A stretch of 64,000 nucleotides of DNA. It comes from Catenibacillus scindens (lineage in GTDB: Bacteria > Bacillota > Clostridia > Lachnospirales > Lachnospiraceae). Shown one piece after another: positions 36,440 through 46,400 of the stretch. The position numbers and the translations under genes are program-made. Positions within the stretch are counted from its first letter, which is position 1. Each line of letters begins with the position of its first letter. The DNA lies in assembly GCF_014202115.1 (NCBI RefSeq), contig NZ_JACHFW010000005.1, positions 176,479 through 240,478 on the forward strand. Direction: 5' to 3'. A model generated the notes under the pieces. It did no database searches and had not been told where the DNA came from. It saw only the letters and a program-made list of their open reading frames with translations.

Positions 36440-36541
36440 GAATCCCGCAAAGCAGGATTCTCCGCCTGCGGGAATGAAAAAGTAACAATTCAACCCGCGC
36501 CATTCGCAAAGCCGCGCCATCCCTGATGGCTAAACTGTTAC
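36440..36541. repeat. Palindromic repeats between the T-box and valS
   Basis: A hairpin at 36440-36477 (GAATCCCGCA / TGCGGGAATG) and a 60-bp GTAAC...GTTAC element at 36482-36541. The latter contains the complement of the 24-base core found at 3722-3745. It lies in the transcribed 5' region of valS, after the leader terminator. Confidence 0.7.
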
Positions 36542-36542
36542 T

Positions 36543-36856
36543 AAAAAAAGAGCCTCCACCCGAAAAGGGCGAAAGCTCGCGGTACCACCTTTATTTATGG
36601 ATATGTTGATCCACATCTCTCCATCGCTAACGGAATGACCCGTGACCGCCTACTCTCAGAATGTCTGCTCCTCCTTACGGATACTGCGTCCTTCCTGATG
36701 CTCAGCCGTCCTGTTCAAAAGCTACCTTCAAAATCCACGTTCCGGGAGAGCCTTGCAGCCGATGAGCCCTCTTCTCTGTCAGTGTTGAATTCCTACTCCT
36801 CTTTCTCACTACATTTTCCATATAAAGCGGCAAAAGCCGCCGCCAATTTACTGTAA
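36543..36856 (-). promoter_or_regulatory. T-box riboswitch of valS
   Basis: The minus strand carries the T-box sequence AAAGGTGGTACCGCG (complement of about 36577-36591). It is followed by a terminator: GAGCTTTCGCCC, loop TTTTC, GGGTGGAGGCTC, then seven T. About 250 bases of structured leader precede it, with an AGTA-type motif near the stem I base and a GTA triplet (36725-36723, in TGAAGGTAGC) as the likely valine specifier. Uncharged tRNA-Val would pair with specifier and T-box and prevent termination. This is the only T-box in the window. Confidence 0.93.
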
Positions 36857-36860
36857 ATTT

Positions 36861-36889
36861 ATCTTATCTGTATTTTCCCTGTTTGTCAA
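36861..36889 (-). promoter_or_regulatory. Promoter of the valS T-box transcript
   Basis: Minus strand TTGACA at 36889-36884, 17-base spacer, TAAGAT at 36866-36861. Near-consensus sigma-A promoter, with transcription starting at about 36854. Confidence 0.88.
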
Positions 36890-36908
36890 GACTTTTCATA
36901 ACACACCT

Positions 36909-37808
36909 TTACTTTACTCTCCCCGTCTTACGGTACTGTCCCGGAGTCATCCCCATGATCTGGCGGAATTTGCGGATGAAATAGCTGGTATTATCAAAAC
37001 CGCAATCCATACTTATCTCAAGGATATTTTTGGTCGTCTCCTCAAGCATGGCGGCAGCCTGATGGACGCGGTAAAAAATCAGGTACTCTACAGGAGAGTA
37101 ACCGGACATGTTTTTAAAGAAGCGGCACAGATAAGGACTGCTGCACCGGGCCGCCCCGGCAATGTCATCCAGGGTCAGCTTCTTTGAAAAATGCTCCTCT
37201 ATAAAAGAAACGGTTCGTTTATATCGGTCAATCATCTCCCTTTCTCCCGGCGACAAAGGGGACCCAGCCTTTTTTAAGAGATATCCCCCTTTCCACCCCT
37301 GATAAAGAAAATCCAGCAATTTCATTTTACAGCGAAAATACCAGTCCTCCCCCGCCTCCAGTCCAAGGTCTATGAGTTCACTGACATATCGGCCGTAAAA
37401 TTTATATTCCGCTGAATTTTTCCGGATAACCTGGGGAAAGCAAAGCTTTTGCTCAAGCCATGGAGCAAGCACTTCCTCCTGGAATCCGTCATTGTAGGCA
37501 AATGACAAAAGTCCCGGATGAAAGAGAAATACGTCATGGATAGAACCCGGCGTAAATCCGCGAAGCTGATGCAATTTTCCGCCGCCCACAATACATATAT
37601 CTCCCGGCTCAAGGAAATCCTCCTCCAAATCAATCTCCACCTTAAATGTCCCCCGGAGGATCTTTATCATCTCAACATTGTCATGCCAGTGCCGGCGCAC
37701 AAAAAAGTGATCCGGGCAGGCGCTCCCTGCAGGCACCTGAAAATGCATAGCTGCCATAGGCTTTTGGGGCGTCCCGTGAGGAACATTTTCTTTCAGTGTG
37801 CTATCCAT
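36909..37808 (-). CDS. AraC-family regulator
   Basis: 299 residues. N-terminal cupin sensor (RRHWHDNVEMIKILRG, FLEPGDICIVGGGKLHQL) binds the inducer. The C-terminal double helix-turn-helix (about 200-297) has LTLDDIAGAARCSSPYLCRF and ILEISMDCGFDNTSYFIRKF, ending with the family motif MGMTPGQYRK. ATG at 37808 with GAGGT. Divergent from the MFS-GH31 operon and so most likely its activator, with an alpha-glycoside or derived sugar as inducer. Confidence 0.9.
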   Translation of the reverse strand: MDSTLKENVPHGTPQKPMAAMHFQVPAGSACPDHFFVRRHWHDNVEMIKILRGTFKVEIDLEEDFLEPGDICIVGGGKLHQLRGFTPGSIHDVFLFHPGLLSFAYNDGFQEEVLAPWLEQKLCFPQVIRKNSAEYKFYGRYVSELIDLGLEAGEDWYFRCKMKLLDFLYQGWKGGYLLKKAGSPLSPGEREMIDRYKRTVSFIEEHFSKKLTLDDIAGAARCSSPYLCRFFKNMSGYSPVEYLIFYRVHQAAAMLEETTKNILEISMDCGFDNTSYFIRKFRQIMGMTPGQYRKTGRVK

Positions 37809-37848
37809 AATATTTACCTCACATTCAAAAAGCTAATATTGTGTTATA

Positions 37849-37877
37849 ATTATATGAAATACTGCAAGCAATTTCAA
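37849..37877 (-). promoter_or_regulatory. Promoter of the AraC-type gene
   Basis: Minus strand TTGAAA at 37877-37872, 17-base spacer, TATAAT at 37854-37849. Good sigma-A match. Confidence 0.75.
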
Positions 37878-37910
37878 GATTCGTGATTTATAATAAAAAA
37901 AGATCGGCGC

Positions 37911-37947
37911 AGGAAACGTCATAATAAATATTATTATGACGTTTCCT
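37911..37947. promoter_or_regulatory. 16-bp perfect dyad upstream of the MFS-GH31 operon
   Basis: AGGAAACGTCATAATA at 37911-37926 and its exact complement at 37932-37947, separated by AATAT. It is 34 bases upstream of the MFS start. It could be an operator for a dimeric regulator or an mRNA hairpin; there is no T tract. Confidence 0.6.
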
Positions 37948-37981
37948 ATGCAAAAATTCTGAGAAAAGAGAGGGACTCTTT

Positions 37982-39175
37982 ATGACATCTTTGTTGCTTA
38001 TTATTATTTATCTCGCTTTTATAAGCCTCGGCCTTCCCGACTCTCTCCTTGGTTCGGCGTGGCCGACCATGCATTTAGATCTTGGCGCCTCTGTCTCCTG
38101 GGCGGGAGGGATTTCCATGATCATCTCCGCGGGAACTATCGTATCCAGTCTTGCCAGTGACCGGCTTACCCGGAAACTCGGCACAGGAAAGGTTACAGCC
38201 ATCAGCGTATGCATGACGGCGATTGCTCTGTTTGGATTTTCCACAAGTCATTCATTTTTGGCACTGTGCCTGTGGGCGATCCCTTACGGCCTGGGTGCCG
38301 GAAGCGTAGACGCCGCTCTGAATAATTTTGTTGCCCTCCACTATCCGGCCCGTCACATGAGCTGGCTCCACTGCATGTGGGGTATCGGCGCCAGCACAGG
38401 ACCCGTAATCATGGGCTGGGCCATCACAGGGGGACTTCGGTGGAACGGCGGATATATGATCATCTCCGTCATACAGATCGCGCTGACATGTGTGCTGCTC
38501 ATTACCCTGCCCCTCTGGAAAAGAACCTCCAGCCCATATAAAAATATGAATCCGGCGCCTCAGACAGCCCACGCAAAAGCCAGAGGAGAGCGGCTCACCC
38601 TCCGGCAGCTTCTAGGCCGATCGGGGATCAAGGAAGTTCTTCTGTGCTTTGCCTGCTACAGTGCCCTGGAAGCTACTGCGGGCATGTGGGCTGCCAGCTA
38701 CTGCACAATGTACAGAGAGATTCCGGCGGAAACCGCCGCTCAATGGGCAAGCCTTTTTTATCTGGGCATTACTGTCGGCCGTTTCATCAGCGGATTTATT
38801 ACCCTGCGCTTTAATGACCGAAACATGATCCGCATTGGCCAAATCATTGCCGCCATAGGTATTGCCCTTGTGTTTCTTTCCGCGGGGGAGGCTGTGCTGC
38901 TGGCAGGCCTGATCTGCGTCGGCCTTGGCTGCGCGCCCATCTATCCATCCATTATCCACGAGACACCGGCTAACTTCGGGCCAGAACTCAGCCAGGCGGT
39001 GATCGGCATCCAGATGGCTTTCGCCTATGTAGGCTCCTGCCTTATGCCTCCACTGTTCGGCCTTATCGCCCAGTGCGTGTCCATATCCCTGTTCCCGGCT
39101 TTTCTCCTCGTCTTTCTGGTCATTATGGTGATCATGTCAGAAAAGCTGCATATAACTGTGACGAAAAAATTATAA
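37982..39175 (+). CDS. MFS transporter, sugar-type
   Basis: 397-residue major-facilitator protein with twelve predicted helices. Signatures include GLPDSLLGSAWPTMHLDL in helix 1, the loop SDRLTRKLGTGKV (DRxxRR-like) after helix 2, and RFISGFITLRFNDRNMIRIG after helix 8. It resembles the FucP/YfkF-like sugar porter branch. It starts the operon with the GH31 enzyme 16 bases downstream, so it probably imports a glucoside or disaccharide that the enzyme then splits in the cytoplasm. Confidence 0.85.
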   Translation: MTSLLLIIIYLAFISLGLPDSLLGSAWPTMHLDLGASVSWAGGISMIISAGTIVSSLASDRLTRKLGTGKVTAISVCMTAIALFGFSTSHSFLALCLWAIPYGLGAGSVDAALNNFVALHYPARHMSWLHCMWGIGASTGPVIMGWAITGGLRWNGGYMIISVIQIALTCVLLITLPLWKRTSSPYKNMNPAPQTAHAKARGERLTLRQLLGRSGIKEVLLCFACYSALEATAGMWAASYCTMYREIPAETAAQWASLFYLGITVGRFISGFITLRFNDRNMIRIGQIIAAIGIALVFLSAGEAVLLAGLICVGLGCAPIYPSIIHETPANFGPELSQAVIGIQMAFAYVGSCLMPPLFGLIAQCVSISLFPAFLLVFLVIMVIMSEKLHITVTKKL

Positions 39176-39191
39176 ATACGGAGGTAAAGAC

Positions 39192-41183
39192 ATGATAAAA
39201 AAATATATTTTTGGTGCCCCAATAGAGACGGAGGCAGTCATCACAACGATCCCCGAATGTAAAGACATACCTGAGGCCGGCATAATATCCCTGGACAATG
39301 GCTTTTCCTGGACATATACTATGGCCGATGACGACATCGTCTATGGCCTCGGCGAAGCCAACCGTGGCATAAATAAGCGGGGCTATATTTATGTAAATAA
39401 CTGTAATGACGAGCCTTTACATACCGAGGATCTGGAGTCATTGTACGCCGCCCACAACTTTATTGTTCTATCCGGCCGGCGCAATATGGGGTTATTTTTC
39501 GACTATCCCGCGAAGATCACCTTTGATATCGGCTACAGCTATCAGGATACACTCACCGTCTGCTGTGAGGGCTCAGACCTGACCTTATATATCATTGATG
39601 GTACATCAGCTCTGGATGTCATCCGCCAGTTTCGCAAAATCATAGGGCGCAGTTATATACCGCCGAAATTTGCCTTTGGCTTTGGTCAGAGCCGCTGGGG
39701 ATATAAAACAGAAAAAGATTTTAAAGACGTAGTGGAAGGATACCGCAGCCGCCACATTCCCTTGGATATGGTCTATATGGACATTGACTACATGGAAGAT
39801 TACAAAGACTTTACAGTAAATCCCCAAAACTTTCCGGACTTTGAGGCTTTTGTAAAGGACATGAAAGCCAGCAAGATCCATCTTGTCCCTATTATCGACG
39901 CCGGTGTAAAAATTGAGGACGGATATTCCATTTATGAAGAGGGAAAGGCCGGCGGATATTTCTGTAAGCGGGAGGACGGCAGCGATTTTGCCGCCACAGT
40001 ATGGCCGGGGCGCACCCATTTCCCTGATGTGCTGAACACAGAGGCCCGCCAATGGTTTGGTTCCAAATATAAAGTTCTCACTGACGCGGGAATTGACGGT
40101 TTCTGGAACGATATGAACGAACCTGCCATCTTTTATTCCGACGAAGGCATGGATGATCTTCAGGCATTTCTGAAAGATTTTGCCGCAATGGATCCGGAGG
40201 AAATTCCCCAGTTTCTTCTCAACGACAAGGTCAACGGCATTAAAAACAGCCCCAGAGATTATGCCGCCTTTTACCATGATATGGACGGCATCAAAGTCCG
40301 CCATGACAAAGTCCACAATCTTTACGGATATTACATGACCAGGGCTGCGGGGGAAGCTTTTGACCGCATCTGCCCCGGCCGGCGGGTCCTCATGTTTTCC
40401 CGCTCCTCCTACATTGGCATGCACCGCTACGGCGGCGTGTGGACCGGGGATAATAAATCCTGGTGGTCCCATCTACTGTTAAATATTAAGATGATGCCAT
40501 CCTTAAATATGTGCGGCTTCCTCTACACAGGTGCGGATCTGGGCGGATTTTCCGGCAACACGACCCGGGATCTTTTGCTCCGCTGGCTGGCCTTCGGCGT
40601 ATTCACCCCCCTGATGCGGGATCACTCCGCCCTTGGCACACGTGAGCAGGAATGCTACCGCTTTGAACGCCCTGAAGATTTCCGCCACGTCATCAGCGTG
40701 CGCTACCGTCTGATCCCTTACCTGTACAGTGAGTTTATGAAAGCAGCCCTAAACGATGATCTTTACTTTAAGCCTCTGGCTTTTGCCTACCCTGATGATC
40801 CTATGGCCACCTCCATCGAGGATCAGCTCATTCTTGGCAATGAAGTCATGGTAACGCCGGTATACACTCAAAATGCTCCGGGCCGCTACGTTTACCTGCT
40901 CGAAGAAATGCTTTTTGTAAAATTTATGCCCGACGGCTCCATTTTCTCTGAGATCATGGCAGCGGGGCACCACTATATCCAGGTTGCCCTCAATGAAGTG
41001 CCTCTCTTTGTGCGCAAAGGCCACTGTATCCCCCTGGCCGCTCCTGCGGAGACTGTGGACGCCATTGATACCCGGAATCTGGAACTTTTAGGCTATGAAG
41101 GCGCAACCTATACATTGTATGATGATGATGGCGTTTCAAAAGACTACGATCTCGCGGGACACTATAAAACATACGCCAAGTAA
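39192..41183 (+). CDS. Glycoside hydrolase family 31 (alpha-glycosidase)
   Basis: 663-residue intracellular alpha-glycosidase with no signal peptide. The catalytic barrel has PPKFAFGFGQSRWGYK, MVYMDIDYMEDYKDF, the nucleophile Asp in GFWNDMNEPA (about residue 307) and the likely acid/base Asp in GVWTGDNKSWW (about 420). A beta-domain follows (LILGNEVMVTPVYTQNAPGR). Family members act on alpha-glucosides, alpha-xylosides or sulfoquinovosides; no residue here decides between them. ATG at 39192 with CGGAGG. Second gene after the MFS transporter; the AraC regulator is divergent. Confidence 0.92.
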   Translation: MIKKYIFGAPIETEAVITTIPECKDIPEAGIISLDNGFSWTYTMADDDIVYGLGEANRGINKRGYIYVNNCNDEPLHTEDLESLYAAHNFIVLSGRRNMGLFFDYPAKITFDIGYSYQDTLTVCCEGSDLTLYIIDGTSALDVIRQFRKIIGRSYIPPKFAFGFGQSRWGYKTEKDFKDVVEGYRSRHIPLDMVYMDIDYMEDYKDFTVNPQNFPDFEAFVKDMKASKIHLVPIIDAGVKIEDGYSIYEEGKAGGYFCKREDGSDFAATVWPGRTHFPDVLNTEARQWFGSKYKVLTDAGIDGFWNDMNEPAIFYSDEGMDDLQAFLKDFAAMDPEEIPQFLLNDKVNGIKNSPRDYAAFYHDMDGIKVRHDKVHNLYGYYMTRAAGEAFDRICPGRRVLMFSRSSYIGMHRYGGVWTGDNKSWWSHLLLNIKMMPSLNMCGFLYTGADLGGFSGNTTRDLLLRWLAFGVFTPLMRDHSALGTREQECYRFERPEDFRHVISVRYRLIPYLYSEFMKAALNDDLYFKPLAFAYPDDPMATSIEDQLILGNEVMVTPVYTQNAPGRYVYLLEEMLFVKFMPDGSIFSEIMAAGHHYIQVALNEVPLFVRKGHCIPLAAPAETVDAIDTRNLELLGYEGATYTLYDDDGVSKDYDLAGHYKTYAK

Positions 41184-41289
41184 GAACTCAAAGACAGCCG
41201 CAAGGCAAATATTTTGCAGCAAGCTGACAGGGCACAGGAATAGTTAGCGCAGCGTAGGCTGCGGGGTATTTAGTCTTCGCTGCGGTAAT

Positions 41290-41336
41290 AAAAAAAGATT
41301 GCCCCCCAAAACTATCTGGGCGGCAATCTTTTTTTC
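41290..41336. terminator. Bidirectional terminator
   Basis: AAAAAAAGATTGCC and GGCAATCTTTTTTT pair around an 18-base loop that contains a further CCC/GGG pair. It stops both the GH31 operon and the convergent DUF5716-type gene, whose stop codon it touches. Confidence 0.88.
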
Positions 41337-43465
41337 TATCCCCGGTACCACTGTTTCAGTCCGGATAAATAGGCGTCCCTCCGTTCCCGGTAACCTTCGC
41401 CTGTTTTATCTTCAAAAATATCATGGACTGCTTTCATTTTTTCATTTTTATCACTCTTAGAATCTGCTTCCACCTGGTCAAATTCATTGACAATAGCCTC
41501 CACCTCATCCTGCTCCATGCTGGAATTTTCCACAGCGTCAAAAAAGGTTGTCTCGTCTCCAAGAAGTTTCGCTGTCCACAGCAGGCATTTTAATGATTCC
41601 TCATTCTGGTTTAAATGCCATGCTTTTATAAAGCAGTCTCTGGCATTTTGGAAATTCATAAGGCGGGTGTAGGCAACACCCAGGTTGTGCCATGTATTCC
41701 CTTTAAAATCCCGGGTTACATCGTCACCGGAGACATGCTCCATCTCATAGATCACATCACAGTAGCAGGCGATAGCCTCCACATAGCGGCAATAGCGAAT
41801 ATAATTGTCCGCCATAAGCTTCTTGGCCTCTGTGGGGTTCTGCCGTGACAGATCATCAATGATCCCCAGAAGCTTTTTGCACTCTTCCTGGGAATAATAA
41901 TCAGTAAAATTCATGAGATAACGGACCACTTCTTTTAAACTGGCCCCGGCTTTAATAAGGTTTTTTAAGCTTTTGGCCAGCACTGGCTCATTCATCTTCT
42001 TTTCCAGCCAGTAGAAAAAGTCTTCCCCAAAAATATCCAGGGTTACGGCATAAATATTTTCGTAAATATAATAGCACAGCTCTTCCACAGAGTAAACTTT
42101 CATGCCGCTGATATGGAAATAAAAGGGGACAGCCTCCGCTACTTCCCGGTTTAAGATCAGACGGCCTTCCGGAATAAAATCATTAGACGCCTGATACTCT
42201 GTCACATTCAGACGCATTTTCCACGTTTTATCTGTTGCCGGATACAGAGCGCCAAAGCCCTGGTCTTCCATGATCACCTGACAGATATTGGCATCCTCAA
42301 ACTCAAGGTGCATCCGTATGCGTGTTGTCCGGTTTGGGCGGTCGGGCATATTTTCCAGCTTTAAAGGAATGACCTTCTCTTTGTTGGATACAAAATCCCG
42401 GACATGGAGAGGCACCGTATCTGTGCCGTCCATAATAAATTCCACATTTTCCTGAAGATTGTACCAGTCTGATCCCGCCTTGACAAGATCCACTGTAAAC
42501 CGCTCCCTCCCCCGGTTCACAGAAATATAAATGCTCACCGGGATCATCTCATCACAGAGAGCGATAAACTGCTGGTTCTTTTTCTGGGTTGCTTCCAGCA
42601 TACTGGTGTAGCAGGCCCCCTTTGAAAACAAGTTTTGTCCGATAAATCCCTTCCGGTTGCTGCACATCGTCTTTATGGACAGATTCAGCCAGTCTCCGTC
42701 AAAACCCTCGCCCACCAAATAGATAGTGGAGACGTTGCGCTTTCCAAGAACTTCCTTGATCACATCCAGGAATCTCCGGTCCAGCTCCGGCGGCGCCAGT
42801 GTTTTGTAATCGCTGCCTCCAAGATAAGCGGACAAATCCAACAGAGAGGGAACAACAACTACCGGCGAATGCTTCCGGCTAATACTTAAATGGCAGTAGA
42901 TCAGCCCGTTTTCATCATATTCAAAAAGACCTACGTCATGGGACCACAATTCCTTAGGCTGGCACAGGGCATAATTCTCATAGCTGGCCACATGGGTCTG
43001 TATTTTAAGACAGCCCGGTGACACTCCAAGGCGGGTTCCAAATTCCATCAGATCATCAATCAGTGTTTTTGAGAAGGATCTGGAGGTAAAAGTCAGCCAC
43101 TGAACCTGCCCGTGGGGATAGTAACGGCGGATCAGTTCCAGGGAAAGTCTGATAAATTCATATAAAAGCTCCTTTTTTTCAAAGACCTGATCCCCCGCCA
43201 TGATCTGTGGGACAGCCTCATAGTCCACAAGGAAATCCTTTACAAAAATCCACTCCCGCCCTTTATCGGGCACAGCGTCCTCCCCGAAAACCCATGTGCC
43301 GTCCTTTTTATTAAAACAGAGCCGTGTCGGGATTTCGTAAGCGTTTTTTTTCCCCGGAAGACAGATGGAATCCACATCATTTTTGCGTTCATTATAGCAA
43401 CTGATCTGAGAATATGTATTTCCAAGATCATATCCGGTCCAGAGTTTTGTCACTGTTTCACTCAT
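41336..43465 (-). CDS. DUF5716-type protein: actin/Hsp70-fold ATPase with helical C terminus
   Basis: 709 residues, soluble. The N terminus WTGYDLGNTYSQISCYN matches the phosphate-1 loop of actin/Hsp70 ATPases, and TIYLVGEGFDGDWLNLSIKT followed by NLFSKGACYTSML matches their adenosine motif (Hsp70 LVGGS...P..AVA.GAA). A beta-rich region (about 310-420) resembles a substrate-binding domain. The last 250 residues are helical with TPR-like repeats (TWHNLGVAYTRLMNFQNARD). This corresponds, from memory, to the family DUF5716 found in Lachnospiraceae. ATG at 43465 with AGAGGTGAG. It follows its giant partner gene by 12 bases, so they form one unit. Function unknown; a chaperone-like or scaffold ATPase is the natural reading. 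Confidence 0.8.
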   Translation of the reverse strand: MSETVTKLWTGYDLGNTYSQISCYNERKNDVDSICLPGKKNAYEIPTRLCFNKKDGTWVFGEDAVPDKGREWIFVKDFLVDYEAVPQIMAGDQVFEKKELLYEFIRLSLELIRRYYPHGQVQWLTFTSRSFSKTLIDDLMEFGTRLGVSPGCLKIQTHVASYENYALCQPKELWSHDVGLFEYDENGLIYCHLSISRKHSPVVVVPSLLDLSAYLGGSDYKTLAPPELDRRFLDVIKEVLGKRNVSTIYLVGEGFDGDWLNLSIKTMCSNRKGFIGQNLFSKGACYTSMLEATQKKNQQFIALCDEMIPVSIYISVNRGRERFTVDLVKAGSDWYNLQENVEFIMDGTDTVPLHVRDFVSNKEKVIPLKLENMPDRPNRTTRIRMHLEFEDANICQVIMEDQGFGALYPATDKTWKMRLNVTEYQASNDFIPEGRLILNREVAEAVPFYFHISGMKVYSVEELCYYIYENIYAVTLDIFGEDFFYWLEKKMNEPVLAKSLKNLIKAGASLKEVVRYLMNFTDYYSQEECKKLLGIIDDLSRQNPTEAKKLMADNYIRYCRYVEAIACYCDVIYEMEHVSGDDVTRDFKGNTWHNLGVAYTRLMNFQNARDCFIKAWHLNQNEESLKCLLWTAKLLGDETTFFDAVENSSMEQDEVEAIVNEFDQVEADSKSDKNEKMKAVHDIFEDKTGEGYRERRDAYLSGLKQWYRG

Positions 43466-43477
43466 ATTCTCACCTCT

Positions 43478-46400
43478 TTACTGTATCATGTCAAAAAGTT
43501 TCTTTGACATATAACGCCATGACTCAAACTTTTCCATATTTTCTTCCAACTGTATATCCGCGTCCTCCCTGGCCAGACAAAGCATCTGGTCAATCCACTG
43601 TCTGCCGTTATGGGGCTCTCTCTCATCCCTCTCTTCTCCTTTAAGGCTCTGGCCGTCAGTGATGGTTTCCCCATAGCCGTTTTTCTCTGTGATATGATAT
43701 TTCACTTCTTCATTGGCAAAGATGGTAAAGGCTTTCACAAAAATGCCGCAGAATACATTGGGCATATCTTCAATAATATACTCTCCGTCAGGTTTGCCTT
43801 CTTCATGGTACTCATAGCAGATGGTCACTGTGTTTTTAGGATTTGTACAATACTGCACATACACACGGTCCAAAATTTCTTCCGGAAGATCGGCGATACT
43901 GGCAAAGGCTTTGAAAAAAGGCAGAATAATATCTTTCTCCATAAAAAATCCAAGCTGGCGGCGCACCCAGTCTTCATGGCCTTTTAAGGCGTCCCCGGAC
44001 TGAGAATAATATTTCAGCAGAGCCAACGTACACACTTCCGACGCCTGCTCAAGCTGATCCAGCTCAATTTCCACATAACCAAACAGAGCATCGTCCGTCT
44101 GGGCGCCCCGCACAAGGTAATTGTAGCAGTAAAATGCCAAAAAGGCGCGGACGATCCGGCTATCCGGCCGGGATTTATAGTAGGAAGCAAACACAGCCAT
44201 ACCGCTATCCACATAGGATTCGCAAAAAAGAATCTGACAGATCAGCTTCTCCTCCAGAACAAAAGCGTTAACCTCAAAATCTTTGGCTGCCTTCCATATA
44301 GCGTAAAGATCTTTCGTTGTTCCAAGATAGTATTTGATCAGATATTCAAGGATTACATCATCGTATTTACCGCAGGAAAATGTATAGTATGCCATCTCCG
44401 TCATGAGGCTGTCCTGGGAAAAATCGGTGCTGCGGATGATCCTGGAACACAGGCGCATCAGCTTTTTATCCTGGATATTTTCATAGCCGTAAATTTTAAT
44501 GGCCTCCAGAGCCTTCTCGTAAAGCCCCCGCTGGATATAATATTCGATGATCCTGCCCCGCTCCGCTGTGTCCATTAGCTGTATATCCAGCCGCAACAAA
44601 TACTTTTCCAGAGTCTCCCCCTCATAATTGTCATAGTAAAAATCAATAAGATTTTTAAGAACATTTTTCTGGTATTCCTTACGGATATTTGGCAGCTTCA
44701 GTGTCCGCTTGTAAATATCAATGGACGCCTCATCCATCTTCTGATATTTCATGGCCCGCTCACTGCGGTTAAGAAGGATCATCGGCTGGGACGGCTCCAT
44801 GCGGTAGCACTCTTTTAAAAGGCCGGAATCGTCCATGAGACGGCTCATTGTATATTCCACAGAGCCAATGTAGCGGTTTTCATCTTTATCCACAAAAACA
44901 AGCTGATATTCGTCCATATAAATATCCACGAAAGCCAGCCCGTCGTTAAGGGGATAGTAGGCTTCATTTTCCACTTCTCTGTGGGAGACAATGACTCCGC
45001 TGATTCCGGGATGATCGCAGAATACCTGATATTTAAACAAGACTTTGGGGAGAAATCCCGCCGTCTTTGTATTCATCCGCTCCATGGTGACAAACTGGTG
45101 ATACAGCACCACCATATTCCGGCTGATATAGCCTTTTTTCAACTGTTCATAAGTAAAGGCTTTGATAATATTTTCATAGTCACGGTAAATTTTAGGCAGA
45201 GCATCCCTGTGGTTCACCACATAGGCATAAATAAATGCTTTCTTACTCACAGACATCTGATTATCATAGTTAAAATAAATCAGCACCCCCAGAGGCAAGT
45301 CCTCGGCTTTGCTCTCATCCAGGGAATACATGTAATATTCATAAATATCTGTCAGCCGTAGGGAAGATTCAATTCCCAGAGCGTACCAGCGGTTATATTT
45401 AAAATCCGTTTTATGGCCTTTAATGAGCATACTGCACACCGCCATAAGCAGCTCCTTGTTTTCATAGATCTCGCACAGTTCGATAAGGGTGTTTAATGCC
45501 AGCTCATCAAAGACCCTGCTGTGAACGCACACCTCGGCAAACTGATAGATCACGTCCATTTTCAGGCAGTCATTGTGGCTGGCCCATGTCATAAGCTGGA
45601 TCTCAAAGCGGCCAAACTCCCGCATCAGGGAAGGTTCCTCGTTCATAGCCTTTACTGCCTCCCAGTACATAAGGGGGCTTCGGCAGCCTTTGGAAAACTG
45701 ATCCTTGACCAGGAGGAAACGTTTCTGAGGCGAAAGTTTATCGGTCATATGAAAAATAAACCACAAAAGCTGCCAGTAGTCATACTGGCGTCCATAGTCC
45801 GACTCGATCTTATCCAGAGCAAAGCGGGTATAATCCTCATCCTTGCGCAGCAGGGACGTCAGGTAAAGATAGTAACCGTAGTAAACCACCGAATAATGGC
45901 GGATCTCCCGGCCATTTTTGCCGTCCAGGATCTCATGGGCGTTGTCTTCCTCACCGGCCAGAATGGAAAAATGAGCCTCCATCAGCTCATAGATCAGCTC
46001 ATTGCTGTTGTTGCGGCAGCAATCAATCGCTTCTCGTGTCTGGCGTATCCAGTCTTCTCTGGACATACGGTCCATGGACAGCTTGAGGAAATTATTAAAA
46101 ATATCATAAACACTGCTGCGCACCGACCTCCGCTGGGTCTGCTGGACGTCTTTTACTTCTTGGATACAGTTGACAGGAATCTCTATGGTCTTCTGAAAGG
46201 TGGAGATAATGATCTTTCCGTAATTATTTCCCTGGCGGAAAGCCTCCGGGTAGATCATATACTCCAGCTCATAGTAACTTCCGAGAAAATCTTCAGTGGT
46301 CAACTCCTTTTTATAGACTTTGACAAAATCCCCAACAGTTTTTACAAAAAGGCGGGCGTAGCCCCACGTATCCTTTTCGATAAGGAGTCGCTCGCTCAAT

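Noticed and set aside
39606..40472. 288-codon frame opposite the GH31 gene
   Set aside because: The GH31 frame has full catalytic motifs; the antisense frame has no recognisable domain or start signal.
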